Virus record (IMG/VR): IMGVR_UViG_3300035150_000015
Coordinates: 1 to 64,000 of that record
From: a virus
Reading direction: 5' to 3' (one strand)
Length of the DNA: 64,000 nt
Shown here: positions 8,473 to 18,444 of the stretch, one piece after another
Numbering within the stretch: the stretch's first letter is position 1
How the letters are laid out: each line of letters opens with the position of its first letter
Position numbers and translations under genes: made by a program
The notes under the pieces: generated by a model
What the model was told of the DNA's origin: nothing
The model's input: only the letters and a program-made list of their open reading frames with translations
Database searches by the model: none

Positions 8473-11400
8473 TCAAAAATCCTCGGCCCATCTTGCCGTC
8501 TTCTCAATGGGTTCAGGGGCTTCAGGGGCTTTAGTTACATTCTGACCAGTCACTAGCCCGGCCTCATCGACGAACGGGCTTACCCCTGCAGCCCTACCTC
8601 CAACTACCTTGGGGCACAGAATAGTCAAATTCTGAACAGCTCTAGTGAGAGCAACGTATGCCAGTCTTCGCTCAATCTGCAAATCCTTCTCCAATTTGTC
8701 AGGATCAGGAGGAGGTTCCCCAGGCTTCGGAGGGGGAATCAGTGGAAACTTCCCGTTTGGCATTTGAACGAAGCAATTCTTCCACTGTGCCCCTTTGGTC
8801 GAGTGACAAGTTCCTAGATAGACCCCAGGAGGTGGCTGCCGCTGATCTGGAGGCAGGTCAGCTTGCGCTCTCTCCCACTTATCAGTATCCGTACGAAGAT
8901 CTCGTACTCTAGAGGCATACCTCTCCATTTTAGCTTTAAAGCCAAAAGGAGTACTCGGAGGATTCTCGAGGTCCCCAGAATCCGTGGGGTCAGTTTCAGC
9001 CAACTTGAACAAAAATGAGACATTCCCCAACCCCTCATCGTCATCCCCCTCATCTTCGTCTTTGGTGTCATCATCATCAGAAGAGAAGTCCCGGACACCC
9101 ACCTGAAGAGATTCCCGAAAACTCTGCTCAATCCTAACTAGCTTCCCATTAGGACCGGTGCTTAGCTTGATCCCTTTCACGTTGAGAATGGAATCGAAGA
9201 GGTCTTGAGTTGTGTAGCCTGGATCAGAAGCACTGGCTTGCATGTCGGCCAGAGAGTCGGCCAGATCTTGCACCAATTCAACAGCCTTATTGAATTTAAA
9301 GGCTGCTTTATTGTCTAGAGACTGTCCCCTACTGTACCCCAAGATCTTAGAGACTAAAAGCTCGGCGAAATCCTCATCCTGCAAGGCTACAACTGGATTG
9401 ATACTCTTGATATCTTGACGAGTGAACCTAGCATACGACTCGAAAGCCATTTGCACTGCCACTGGACCTTTCTTCGGATCAATGAAAAACCGATTGGGGT
9501 TGTTTAATACCATCCCCAAGGATTTCTGCATCTTGGAAAAATCCGTGCCAGTAGCCAACTGAACGTAACTCAAAAAAGCGGTGGTCTCCGGAGACCCCAA
9601 GAAGCTCGAAGCCCCTTTTCGGGCATAGGGAACCCCTCGAATGATACAGGCCGTCTCGTAGGCGTGCATCTCCTTGTTCGTCCGGAACAGAATGGCGTGG
9701 TCAGTAACAGCTTCTCCTGCCTCTATATCCGATTTGATGCCCTCCACTACAGTCAGAGCGGAAGTCACCTCGTCCTCTGGGGAGAAAACTTCAATACTGG
9801 CTGTACCACGTGCCTTAGTGGGACTCGGGAGAGACAACTGAGACTGCCCAGGATTGTGACCAATCAATCGATTGGCTGCCTCCACAATCTCCGGCTGACA
9901 ACGATAGTTGGTACGAATTGTGCGTGTAGTCCAACCTTCCTCATCATAAAGATCTGTGAACAGATCCGGCCGGGCTCCGCGAAACGAATAAATCGATTGT
10001 TTCTCGTCCCCAACCATCCACAAGGACTTACCATCCGAGCCATCCGTGATATGCTCGGTCATCATCTCAAAGACACCATGCTGAACCTGATTCAAGTCCT
10101 GGCACTCATCAATCAAAATGTGGTCAAAAGCCTTGTGAAACTGAGCTTTTACAGCAGGGTTGTTAGCCATCAGGTCGTGGAAGATTTTTAGCATATCGTC
10201 AAAGTCACCCAGACGCCGAATTCCTTTCCTGACCTTACCCATGAAGGAATTGTAGGCAAAAGTCTCACCACACGGAGGCTTCCATCCAGGGATAGACCCC
10301 TTAAGGCCCTCGTATATCTCGTACCATTGAGCAGCATCCAGGTCTTCTGGAGTAGCTTGAGCTCGAGCCATCGCCGGGGTCACATTATTTCCAGCCCACT
10401 GAGTCTTTTGGAGCATCATATTCTTCAGCTTGGGCACTGGCCGGTCTGTCTTACTAAAGCATTCCTCCCAAATTCTCTGGACTGCAGAAGCTACGATGTT
10501 GCCTTTGTTAACTAGACCGTTGGGAGCTCCTTTTCCAGCTGCCCCTACTGCAACCTTCTCCTCGGTTGTACCATAGTCCTTGATGAATCTCTTGAACAAT
10601 GAGTGCATGGTACCCACACTCATCTGTTGCAGAGCCTCCGCACCGGCAGACTTACCAATCTTTTCCTTGAGCTCACTAGCCGCTTTCTTGTTGAAAGATG
10701 TGACCAGAATTCGACTCGGATCTACCCGGCGGTCTCTGATCAAGTAATTTACCCGAGCAATCAAGGTTGTTGACTTCCCCGATCCGGCACCCGCTGATAC
10801 AAGAACCTTACCATCGGTCAAAGCAGCGGATCGCTGCTCGTCATCCAGTCGACGGAGAGGTTCCGGAATGTTCTGAGGGCGAGAAGGGTCACTCAGAGCC
10901 TTTTCCACTGCCGCCGCAACTGTCCCGATTACCTCAGACTTCTTGGGGGGAGCATCCTCCTCACCCTTGGCCTTGATGGCCTCCTTAGCCGCCTCAGAGG
11001 CCCCCTCTTCAACTTTCTGGAGTTGCTCCTTACGTACTGCCTGGGCTTGCTGAAAGCCCTCTGCGCCTGGAGCAGCAAGCTCCTCGACCTGAGCCTTGAG
11101 CAGAGTCTGAGAAGTCTCCTCTTCAACTGCATCGGAAGCCGACTCTGTTATCGTCTTGGGGGGTTCACCCGAACCAGCCGTATCGGCAGCCTTCTTGATC
11201 CAAGACCGGAACCTCATGTTCTTCATGGGGATAGCCACGAATCGGTCGAGAGCAGCATCCGCGTCATCCAGCATCGAAGAAGATACAGCTTCCCGCACCA
11301 TCTTGATAGTCTTGTTTTTCTCGAACACCGCTCTCATAGTGGCCGTGTTCCGAAGCAAGGTCCGGAGCTTTAGAGACCTATCCCCAATCCCACTGACCTG

Positions 11401-11688
11401 AGAGACCCTACGCAAAAAGGCCCTCTTGGCCATTTTTTTATGGGTTTCCGAGGGCAGGTGCTCCTGAAGGAAACCCATCATGGCCTCAGCCCTGGGTTCA
11501 GCTATCTTCAGAAGCCTGAGCCCCTGACTAATAACGTCGTCGGTGGGGTCTTCCTCCCCCGTCTCTTCCTCGACGTATCGGATGTAGGTGTCCATTGCCA
11601 AGAGGAAGACGATGTACTCGGCTACCACAAATTCGCCGATTTCCTCTTCCGTTTCAGCTGTTACGACTTTTAAGCTTGAACTTGCCAT
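8473..11688 (-). CDS. UvrD/PcrA-type superfamily 1 DNA helicase with long N-terminal extension
   Basis: This 1071-residue protein has the full SF1A helicase motif set: Walker A AGAGSGKST near residue 299, motif Ia TSFNKKAA, Walker B ILIDECQDL, motif III GDEKQSIYSFRGA, an NYRC motif IV, and motif VI VALTRA near the C-terminus. Such enzymes unwind DNA 3' to 5' using ATP. About 280 residues precede the helicase core and look helical and charged (no recognised domain). An acidic Asp/Glu loop sits near 865-890. The ATG at 11688 is preferred over a TTG at 11706. The position inside the tail-structure operon is unusual. It could be packaged in the virion or simply displaced. Confidence 0.93.
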   Translation of the reverse strand: MASSSLKVVTAETEEEIGEFVVAEYIVFLLAMDTYIRYVEEETGEEDPTDDVISQGLRLLKIAEPRAEAMMGFLQEHLPSETHKKMAKRAFLRRVSQVSGIGDRSLKLRTLLRNTATMRAVFEKNKTIKMVREAVSSSMLDDADAALDRFVAIPMKNMRFRSWIKKAADTAGSGEPPKTITESASDAVEEETSQTLLKAQVEELAAPGAEGFQQAQAVRKEQLQKVEEGASEAAKEAIKAKGEEDAPPKKSEVIGTVAAAVEKALSDPSRPQNIPEPLRRLDDEQRSAALTDGKVLVSAGAGSGKSTTLIARVNYLIRDRRVDPSRILVTSFNKKAASELKEKIGKSAGAEALQQMSVGTMHSLFKRFIKDYGTTEEKVAVGAAGKGAPNGLVNKGNIVASAVQRIWEECFSKTDRPVPKLKNMMLQKTQWAGNNVTPAMARAQATPEDLDAAQWYEIYEGLKGSIPGWKPPCGETFAYNSFMGKVRKGIRRLGDFDDMLKIFHDLMANNPAVKAQFHKAFDHILIDECQDLNQVQHGVFEMMTEHITDGSDGKSLWMVGDEKQSIYSFRGARPDLFTDLYDEEGWTTRTIRTNYRCQPEIVEAANRLIGHNPGQSQLSLPSPTKARGTASIEVFSPEDEVTSALTVVEGIKSDIEAGEAVTDHAILFRTNKEMHAYETACIIRGVPYARKGASSFLGSPETTAFLSYVQLATGTDFSKMQKSLGMVLNNPNRFFIDPKKGPVAVQMAFESYARFTRQDIKSINPVVALQDEDFAELLVSKILGYSRGQSLDNKAAFKFNKAVELVQDLADSLADMQASASDPGYTTQDLFDSILNVKGIKLSTGPNGKLVRIEQSFRESLQVGVRDFSSDDDDTKDEDEGDDDEGLGNVSFLFKLAETDPTDSGDLENPPSTPFGFKAKMERYASRVRDLRTDTDKWERAQADLPPDQRQPPPGVYLGTCHSTKGAQWKNCFVQMPNGKFPLIPPPKPGEPPPDPDKLEKDLQIERRLAYVALTRAVQNLTILCPKVVGGRAAGVSPFVDEAGLVTGQNVTKAPEAPEPIEKTARWAEDF

Positions 11689-11706
11689 CCTGTTACCGCT
11701 GAACAA

Positions 11707-13242
11707 TCAAAGAGTTAGGTATCCGTCTTGTTCTAAACGATGCCTCAAGTAGTTCACATCTCGATAGGGCTCCGTCTCATATACCACAAAAAGACTTAGC
11801 GTAGGATGATTTTTCACCAAGTGAGCCTTGATCTTGTCATACTTCTGCGTACTCTTGAAGCTACGTTCCCCACCATAGAACCCAATAGGCTCCAGATGCT
11901 GGCGACCATGAAATTCCACCAGAAGTTGATGCTCGACAAAAAACCCATCATATCTGAATCTTCGGCCGGTTTCAGGATTCACAAAGTCAGGGGAACTCCA
12001 CTCCGAAATGTATGATTCCCCTAGTATACCGGCCAGCAGTTCTAAAACGAAGTGCTCAGCCACATTAGTATGAGATGTGAGTAAACCTAGCCTATCACAT
12101 TCACTACGAATGGTCACAAAAGGATGCCCCAAAGCAGCCATTGCTTTGCCCACAGAAACCTTGCCGTTCTTTAGCTTAAATGGTTCCAGCTGTTCCTCAG
12201 TCAAAGTGACTTTTAGGCCATTGGACCAAGTCCTCTTAGGACCCACCCAGGTCTTCAATTTCTCTGAAGTGTTCAGCAAACTGGGATGCTTCTCTTTGGT
12301 CAAACCCTTCGACCAAGAAGGTCTCCCTTTGCAGCTCTCTGACAATTGAGCCAATCGAGAGTCCGTTTCCTTCGTTAGTCCTTTGTTCCACCGGCCGGCA
12401 TTGGCAGCCATTTTAGCTTTGGTCTCTTCGGACAATGTCTTATCTTTGAGTGCAGTTTTGTCTCGAACAGCGGAGCAGAGAGCCACTACTCGACCAGGGT
12501 AACTCCCGACCAACTCAGGATGCCTGTTCTGTATGTGGCTGGTCAGATTCTCGGCCCTATGGCCGCACAAGATACACACCACATAGTCAGTCCCCTCCTC
12601 TTTCCCCTCCCATTTAGCCGATTCTCGGCATCGAAGGCACCTAGGATTGTGTGTCGAAGGGGCAAAGCTCCAACCCACCTCTCGGGATTCTCCACAGTCG
12701 GGGCAAACTATGATTTTCTTCCTCCCTGCTGTCGACTTAGCAGGTTGAGCTCTCTTGGCAGCCTCTTTTTGATGATTTTCACAACTCGTTGACCGAAGTC
12801 GGTGGCCCGGGTAAAGCTCGTAGTAGGTCTCTGCAGTAAGGCCATGGGTCCTAATATGACCGGTGAGGCCCTTCCCACGAGCTCCGCATACTTGACACAC
12901 CACGTAATCCTGTCCCTCAACCTGTCCTTCCCATTCATCAAAGTTTTGAACATAGGTCTGGTGTTCAGCGTCCTTAGCCCACCTAAGAAGATGGTTGGAT
13001 AGGCCCTTTTTGCCCTTGCACAATAGCCCACAAACAGGACACTTGGTATCCTTTCCCCGACAAGCAGGGCACAAAACTTCCTTAAACTTGGCTAACTGCC
13101 CCTTGGTTAGCTCTAAGGAAATTCCACATTTATCGCAGTGGGTCTCAACGAACGTCTTTTTCTTTGGCACCCCTTTAGTCCTACCCCCAAAATTGATGGC
13201 ACCCTCCTCCCTCATTCGTAGAGTGCGATCCCGAGGACCCAT
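11707..13242 (-). CDS. Zinc-finger/NUMOD3 homing endonuclease with Vsr-like or PD-(D/E)xK-type nuclease domain
   Basis: This 511-residue protein (ATG at 13242; GTG at 13251 also possible) has several CxxC zinc modules in its first 240 residues. Two are MucR-like fingers of the form YVVCxxCGxxxxxLTxHI. NUMOD3-like repeats follow at about 270-345 (SEETKAKMA, WNKGLTKE, WSKGLTKE, WSNGL). The C-terminal domain (about 393-514) has RYDGFF, LLVEFHGRQHLEP and a final VVYETEP segment. This resembles the freestanding EDxHD/Vsr-type endonucleases of phages. It is inserted between the sheath and helicase genes. The expected role is DNA cleavage for self-propagation (homing). The nuclease subfamily is less certain than the overall class. 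Confidence 0.85.
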   Translation of the reverse strand: MGPRDRTLRMREEGAINFGGRTKGVPKKKTFVETHCDKCGISLELTKGQLAKFKEVLCPACRGKDTKCPVCGLLCKGKKGLSNHLLRWAKDAEHQTYVQNFDEWEGQVEGQDYVVCQVCGARGKGLTGHIRTHGLTAETYYELYPGHRLRSTSCENHQKEAAKRAQPAKSTAGRKKIIVCPDCGESREVGWSFAPSTHNPRCLRCRESAKWEGKEEGTDYVVCILCGHRAENLTSHIQNRHPELVGSYPGRVVALCSAVRDKTALKDKTLSEETKAKMAANAGRWNKGLTKETDSRLAQLSESCKGRPSWSKGLTKEKHPSLLNTSEKLKTWVGPKRTWSNGLKVTLTEEQLEPFKLKNGKVSVGKAMAALGHPFVTIRSECDRLGLLTSHTNVAEHFVLELLAGILGESYISEWSSPDFVNPETGRRFRYDGFFVEHQLLVEFHGRQHLEPIGFYGGERSFKSTQKYDKIKAHLVKNHPTLSLFVVYETEPYRDVNYLRHRLEQDGYLTL

Positions 13243-13285
13243 GGTGATCACTATACACCACCATGGGTCTCCTCTAGGAAGGACC

Positions 13286-16200
13286 TTATACCTGGGCTCG
13301 AAGATTGAACGTCAAGACCAAATATAGTAACGGGAAGATAGGTGCGTAAAAGCTTTCCACACGCATTATTGTGGGGTCGGTGTCATCCACGTCAGCACTG
13401 ATTCCAGTGTAGGCACCCACAATCTCAGCCTGGACGAGGGATTTGAAGAGGTTGGACAAGCTAACCTCTACCTCGTTGACCCGAGTAGCCAGGAACTTGG
13501 TGCCCACGAAGGCATCCAAAACCACCCGGCTCTGCTGCTGCACGAAGTCAGAAATCTGGGTCACCGTGGGCAGACGTGTCATCACCGTACTCATGTCGGT
13601 CGTCAAGCCTTGGCGTATTCGGATGATCGGATCCAGATCTTCCAGAACCGAGATCCCCGCCACCGCTGTCTGGTTGGCCTCGACAGGGTCCAGAACTCGG
13701 ACGAGTCTGGTGAACCCGTTGACCCGCCTACGAGTATAGGGGGTGGCCACGTCGACTGCAGGGCTGACCACCGCACCAACCAGGGCAGCAGCCAAGAAGG
13801 TCCCGTCCACTAGCACCTCGAAGGACTCTCCGAGCTCGTTGGTCAAGGTCACGACCGCCGAATCCGGGTAAACAGCTACGATACGATTGGAGAGAAGACC
13901 TCGAGCAACCGCCTGAGCCGAAGTGGGACTGGTCCCACTGGCAAAGCCAATGAAGCCCATGCGCTCACTCTGGTTGCGGATGTTGCTCATCACCTCACAG
14001 TGTTGGAGCAAGTAGGTATAGACCGTGGTGTCCGTCGAAAGCGGGCATATAATGTCCGGCCGGATGTTACCAGGTAGAGGAGTGCCCAATTCCTGAATGG
14101 CCGTTATGAAGGACTGAGCAGTCGCCTGGTTAGTGTTGGGCGCCTTCAGTACCTGCTTGATACCCACGAGGACCGCACCATTTTGGATGGCCAGATAGGC
14201 TGCCAGAGAGACGCGATTTTCACTGCTGATAGAACCGAAGTTGGCTTCGATTGTCTTCAGCTGTTGGTACAAGCGGGTAGAAAAGTCCTGCTTTGTGTAC
14301 TGATACGTAATGTAGTAGTAGTCACCTACTGCAGGCTCCTGACCACCAGGGTTGAATACCTGGACAGTGGCGGTGTCATCCACTCCTACTCCCACCGTGT
14401 CGGTCACGATGAGCTCTAGGCCACCAAGCTGGAGGGACGGTACCGCAGGGTTGACGTGCCATCGCTTAGTAACCAGTAGAGTGAAGCTTCCAGCACTGTA
14501 GGTCGAACTTGCGCTTGGTAGAACCGTGAACCGGAGGCCCGTCTTAGCATCTGTGTAGGTTTGACCAGGTGTTCCAGTACCCCCTGATCCGTTCGTGAAA
14601 TCCGAGGAGGTTACCGTGAACATATCATGGGCAGCCTCCCCCACATCACCACTCGTACCAGCCACAATTTCAGTACCCGCTGTGGTATTGAAAGCCGTTC
14701 CTGCTGCTCCAAAGGCAACTGACGAACCTGTACCAGTAGTCAAGGACTCGATGGTGACGTAGTCAGCACTCTGGATAGTAGTTGGGTAGGCTATACCCTC
14801 GGTAGTGAAGCTGGAGGTACTGAGCAACGCATTGACTACATCCTGAGCACTCACCTGGGTCATGCTTGCCGAGTCTCCAGTGGTGAGACCCAGAGCAGTA
14901 TTAGCAGTCCCAGTAAGGATTACCACACTGGACGAGGGGTCAATAGTAGTACTAGTCAACCGAAGCTTGTTAAGGTTATCCCCCGTTCCCACAGAAGCGA
15001 CCGAAGCTACGACCGCGTTAATATCAGCCTTGACATCCGCCGTGGTGGGAGTAGGAAGATTTGTGGTCAAGGTTACTGAGTAGTCGACCCCATCCACCTG
15101 GAAGTTGAGCTCGTCGTTAACTCCAGTTGTAATGGCGAACGGTCCAGTAGACGTGCCAAGGATCGTAGCCGGCTTATTGAGGGCCGTCGGAGATCCGTAG
15201 ACTGTCTCGAGAGCCGTGAATCCAAGGGTAGATTCAGCGGTTCCCTGACGGATGGCAACCGAGGATTCCTGGTCAAAGCCATCCGGAAGACTCGATGGGG
15301 AGACCAGGCTATTGAGAATGAAGATCACATCTCCGGTTGATCCGCCAATCTGGACGTACTGAGCAATCGGAGTCCCGTCCACACCGCCCAAAAGGGTGCC
15401 AGCCGCCCAGCTAGCACCTGTTACGTTGGTCGTGGAAGCAATCGAGTTCCCGGCTGTACCGGCCACCTTGGCCGTAACATCCATGGTATCCCCGGCACCA
15501 GCCACGGCCGTCACCAAGGTATGCTCAGTAGTGGAAGTGGCGTAAGTCGTACCAGCACCAGCACCCAGGGTAATGGCTGCAATCAGGTTGTCCAGAGAGT
15601 CAGAAGCCGTACCACCGATCAATACATGGCCGTCAACATCCGTCAAAATCGTCTCAAAGGTGTAAACCTTCGTTCCGATAGTGACGATTTCACCATTCAA
15701 TGCATTTCCGGTAAAGGTCAACGTCCCAGTAGCGGACACTGCACCAGTGATCGAGGTAGCAGCAAGGTTGATATCCGAGCAAATCTGGGCAGGAGTACGG
15801 TTTCCGTCCACCAGAGTAACATCGAAGTCGGTGCCATCAATGGTAATCTTAAAGGAATCATTGACCCCCGTTGTAATGGTGACTACGTCCGACGGAGCCG
15901 CCACATGAGCACCCACCATGTAGGCTGATGCTGCTGAGGCAAGGTTAGTGGTGTAGGTCGAGCCATCCAAAAGGGTGACCCACGAAGCACTGTAGGTCGC
16001 ATAGAAGTCGTATGGAGCGGCTCCTTCGTTGGTGTAAGCAGCGTTAGTGGCAGCCTCCGTCGAGAACGTTACAGTAACAGTCTCTGCCACCGCGGTTCCA
16101 TCACCAGTATGGAAGGCATCAGGCACATTTTCTACGCCCCGAGGCCACTGTATGGCCTGGGACCCAGATCGAGTACCGAAGCGAACCTGGTATAGGTTGT

Positions 16201-17887
16201 CCTGATTGAGAACCGAGTAAACCTCGTACTGCCCGGTCCCGAAGCCACCGGCTACCTTGTTAGTCAAGATGTAGGTGTCATCGGTAAGCCGGCTGTACCA
16301 GAAGGTGCAGTAGGCGTTGTAGTCCGGAGGAACCTCGTCCTTGAGGGTGACCACGCGGGTATCGGCGTCCACCGAAATAACGGTAGCGGGGTTGCGACCG
16401 AGGGCATCCTGCAGGGTCCGGCCCGTATAGACAACAACCAGGTCAGGTCGGTCCGTGCTCAACCCAATACGGTCATTGGACACAGAATTGTACAGGGTAC
16501 TTCCAAGCGGGGTGTCTCGGCCGTTACCGGTCGTGGGCACCTCAGGCAGGGTGAACGAGTTCGGGCTCAAAAGAGCAGGAACCACCGTAGTATCCACCAC
16601 TCTAGTGGCCTCTCCCAAGTACATGCGATCGTCGACCAGAGTCGGAAGAATCTGGGTGTCGTCAAATGACGTGGCACCGGCAGTCCGAGAGGTAGAAGCT
16701 ACCTGATAGCTGGCGCCCCAGTGAACCATGGAGACATCAAGGCTAGGATTCGAAATGACGAAGTCCGTATTCTCGATATAGTCCGACCGTCCAGGAGCAA
16801 AACCACAACGAGTGACGTTGCTGACGCTGGTATTGGGCAAGTAATCAAAAGTGTCCTGCCAAGTGTTGGCCCAATACTGGATGGTGACAGTCGAGCCGGC
16901 AGCTGGAGCCGAAGGGAGAGTCACAACACCGTTGGTACCATCCACTGCCGTGGCAACCACCTGGGAACCGTTAACCAAAACCGTGACCTTAGAAGGGTCG
17001 GTCGTGGTAACACCGCCACCAGTTCCGTCCACAACTGGATGCTGGAAGACACGGAACAGGGTATTTCGTGAAGTGGAAGTCCCCGAAGTAAACCCTAGGG
17101 CCCCATTGGCATTCCCACTACCGACCACCAAGCTCTGAGCAGCCTCAAACTTGAGATGCTCCTTGCCCTGGTTGTCCGTGAAAACGGACACTGCCAGACC
17201 AGTAATGCTTTGAGCGGAGATGAGGGCATCGAGAGCCGAAGCCGAGTAAGATCCGGCGGCCATAACAATGGTATTCTCAGTCCCATCAACCGTCAGAACG
17301 AGAGTATCCGTGGTAGAAGCTACAATCGTGAAAGGTCCGTACGCAGGAGTCGTCAGAGCGGCCGTCCCTGCAGTAATCTGGTCGGACACATCATCCGTGA
17401 ACGAAGTATCGCCACGGTGGAAGTAATAGGTGATCCGAATGTCGTCCCCAACCTGAGGGGGGACCTGGAGCGTCACATAACCAGTCGCTCCTGCAACGGA
17501 TCCTACCGCAACTGGGTCACCATTCACGGTAACGCTGACAGATGAAGGCTTATTGGCTGTTTGGCCGAAACCCTGGCCATCCACAATCGGATAATTCCTG
17601 ACCCGAAACTTGGCCACAATGCCATTAGCAGCCCCAAGAATAGGGTTGCTCGGATTGGTGTCATCCAGCACTAACCTCTGGCTGACATCCTCAGCCACGA
17701 TCTGCTGGTCGAGAGTTGCGCTAGAACCACGAACCAACTCAAAGTCAGTCTGGTCCAGATCTTCTTGCCCCACGCCCACGAGGACAGGGATTCGGAGACC
17801 GGCCACCAAATTGGCAGCGTTAGTTTCAGAAAGGGTTCGAGAGTAGACTCCCGGTGGAACATAAGTCACAAACGGGCCCAATGCCAT
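13286..17887 (-). CDS. Tail sheath protein, very large with multiple inserted beta domains
   Basis: This 1533-residue protein begins with VPPGVYSRTLSETN and ends with a typical sheath C-terminal domain. That domain (about 1290-1533) includes the RRRVNGFTRLVRVLDP, QQQSRVVLDAFVG and PIFPLLYLVLTFNL segments. Contractile sheath subunits are usually 400-700 residues. Here a large middle region (about 100-1150) holds repeated beta modules: two units with VTVxVNGxxV...GxVTL, and at least two flagellin-hook-like units with TTGVNDxxxxxxDGxxxxVTL. These insertions should decorate the outside of the tail. The ATG has a CTGGAG Shine-Dalgarno about seven bases upstream. Confidence 0.93.
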   Translation of the reverse strand: MALGPFVTYVPPGVYSRTLSETNAANLVAGLRIPVLVGVGQEDLDQTDFELVRGSSATLDQQIVAEDVSQRLVLDDTNPSNPILGAANGIVAKFRVRNYPIVDGQGFGQTANKPSSVSVTVNGDPVAVGSVAGATGYVTLQVPPQVGDDIRITYYFHRGDTSFTDDVSDQITAGTAALTTPAYGPFTIVASTTDTLVLTVDGTENTIVMAAGSYSASALDALISAQSITGLAVSVFTDNQGKEHLKFEAAQSLVVGSGNANGALGFTSGTSTSRNTLFRVFQHPVVDGTGGGVTTTDPSKVTVLVNGSQVVATAVDGTNGVVTLPSAPAAGSTVTIQYWANTWQDTFDYLPNTSVSNVTRCGFAPGRSDYIENTDFVISNPSLDVSMVHWGASYQVASTSRTAGATSFDDTQILPTLVDDRMYLGEATRVVDTTVVPALLSPNSFTLPEVPTTGNGRDTPLGSTLYNSVSNDRIGLSTDRPDLVVVYTGRTLQDALGRNPATVISVDADTRVVTLKDEVPPDYNAYCTFWYSRLTDDTYILTNKVAGGFGTGQYEVYSVLNQDNLYQVRFGTRSGSQAIQWPRGVENVPDAFHTGDGTAVAETVTVTFSTEAATNAAYTNEGAAPYDFYATYSASWVTLLDGSTYTTNLASAASAYMVGAHVAAPSDVVTITTGVNDSFKITIDGTDFDVTLVDGNRTPAQICSDINLAATSITGAVSATGTLTFTGNALNGEIVTIGTKVYTFETILTDVDGHVLIGGTASDSLDNLIAAITLGAGAGTTYATSTTEHTLVTAVAGAGDTMDVTAKVAGTAGNSIASTTNVTGASWAAGTLLGGVDGTPIAQYVQIGGSTGDVIFILNSLVSPSSLPDGFDQESSVAIRQGTAESTLGFTALETVYGSPTALNKPATILGTSTGPFAITTGVNDELNFQVDGVDYSVTLTTNLPTPTTADVKADINAVVASVASVGTGDNLNKLRLTSTTIDPSSSVVILTGTANTALGLTTGDSASMTQVSAQDVVNALLSTSSFTTEGIAYPTTIQSADYVTIESLTTGTGSSVAFGAAGTAFNTTAGTEIVAGTSGDVGEAAHDMFTVTSSDFTNGSGGTGTPGQTYTDAKTGLRFTVLPSASSTYSAGSFTLLVTKRWHVNPAVPSLQLGGLELIVTDTVGVGVDDTATVQVFNPGGQEPAVGDYYYITYQYTKQDFSTRLYQQLKTIEANFGSISSENRVSLAAYLAIQNGAVLVGIKQVLKAPNTNQATAQSFITAIQELGTPLPGNIRPDIICPLSTDTTVYTYLLQHCEVMSNIRNQSERMGFIGFASGTSPTSAQAVARGLLSNRIVAVYPDSAVVTLTNELGESFEVLVDGTFLAAALVGAVVSPAVDVATPYTRRRVNGFTRLVRVLDPVEANQTAVAGISVLEDLDPIIRIRQGLTTDMSTVMTRLPTVTQISDFVQQQSRVVLDAFVGTKFLATRVNEVEVSLSNLFKSLVQAEIVGAYTGISADVDDTDPTIMRVESFYAPIFPLLYLVLTFNLRAQV

Positions 17888-17939
17888 GGCGTTTTCTCCA
17901 GTGATTTCAGGTTGTTAGGTGCACATCTTGGGGAACGAG

Positions 17940-17965
17940 GTCTACATCTGAATCTCTAATCTGGT
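17940..17965 (-). promoter_or_regulatory. Recurring AGATTCAGAT-type motif upstream of the sheath gene
   Basis: The 132-base gap between the zinc-ribbon gene 18020-18442 and the sheath start contains AGATTAGAGATTCAGATG then TAGACCTC on the minus strand. It lies about 55-75 bases before the ATG. Similar sequences occur in the gaps at 5366-5394 and 33212-33240, and at the 3' end of 18445-19608 just before the next start. The remainder of this gap shows two GAAAAGCG repeats on the plus strand and no convincing terminator. I infer a shared regulatory or processing signal; no sigma-70 promoter is convincing. Confidence 0.35.
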
Positions 17966-18019
17966 TCTATCTTGAAAAGCGCACAAAAAGAAAAGCGTAC
18001 CCATATACTAAGACGCCGC

Positions 18020-18442
18020 TCAAAGCTTCCCGCTCTTCACAGCAGTCTCTACCGACTTAACGACCTTTTTTCGATGGTTAATGAGCTCAGAACCGGCACC
18101 ACTATATTCAATGTACTTTCCGTCCGGACCATGTTCACGTCTCAAAGCCCTATTTCCGGTGACCTTCCTAACTTTGTCCTTGACCTCATCTCTAGCGTGT
18201 ATCTCTTCCCATCGCGCATCAGCACTCCGGCCAACTGTCTGGTCAGCCGTCGGATAATCATGCTTGTTGACCCCAGAATTTCCAGGGGGTCCCTTCCCCA
18301 ACGCAAAACTGAAGCCAAACTTTGGCATCACTTGCTTGGCCATTCCCGAACACGATGGGCAGACATGTGTCTTGTGCTCCCCAATCTTTAAGGTCTTGAC
18401 GAACTTGGCCCCGCAATCACACAAAAAAGTATACTTGGGCAT
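18020..18442 (-). CDS. FmdB-type zinc ribbon small protein
   Basis: This 140-residue protein starts with MPKYTFLCDCGAKFVK and continues with a CPSC pair. This is the FmdB/CxxC regulatory-type zinc ribbon, common as a small conserved protein in phage structural clusters. After the ribbon (about residues 1-42) comes a basic, probably disordered C-terminus. The fold suggests zinc binding. Whether it acts in assembly or regulation is unknown. The start follows the stop of 18445-19608 by two bases. Confidence 0.82.
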   Translation of the reverse strand: MPKYTFLCDCGAKFVKTLKIGEHKTHVCPSCSGMAKQVMPKFGFSFALGKGPPGNSGVNKHDYPTADQTVGRSADARWEEIHARDEVKDKVRKVTGNRALRREHGPDGKYIEYSGAGSELINHRKKVVKSVETAVKSGKL

Positions 18443-18444
18443 CT

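Noticed and set aside
13443-17846. Many plus-strand frames opposite the sheath gene
   Set aside because: Thr/Val/Arg-rich shadow frames; the minus-strand sheath frame is uninterrupted over 1533 codons with recognisable ends.
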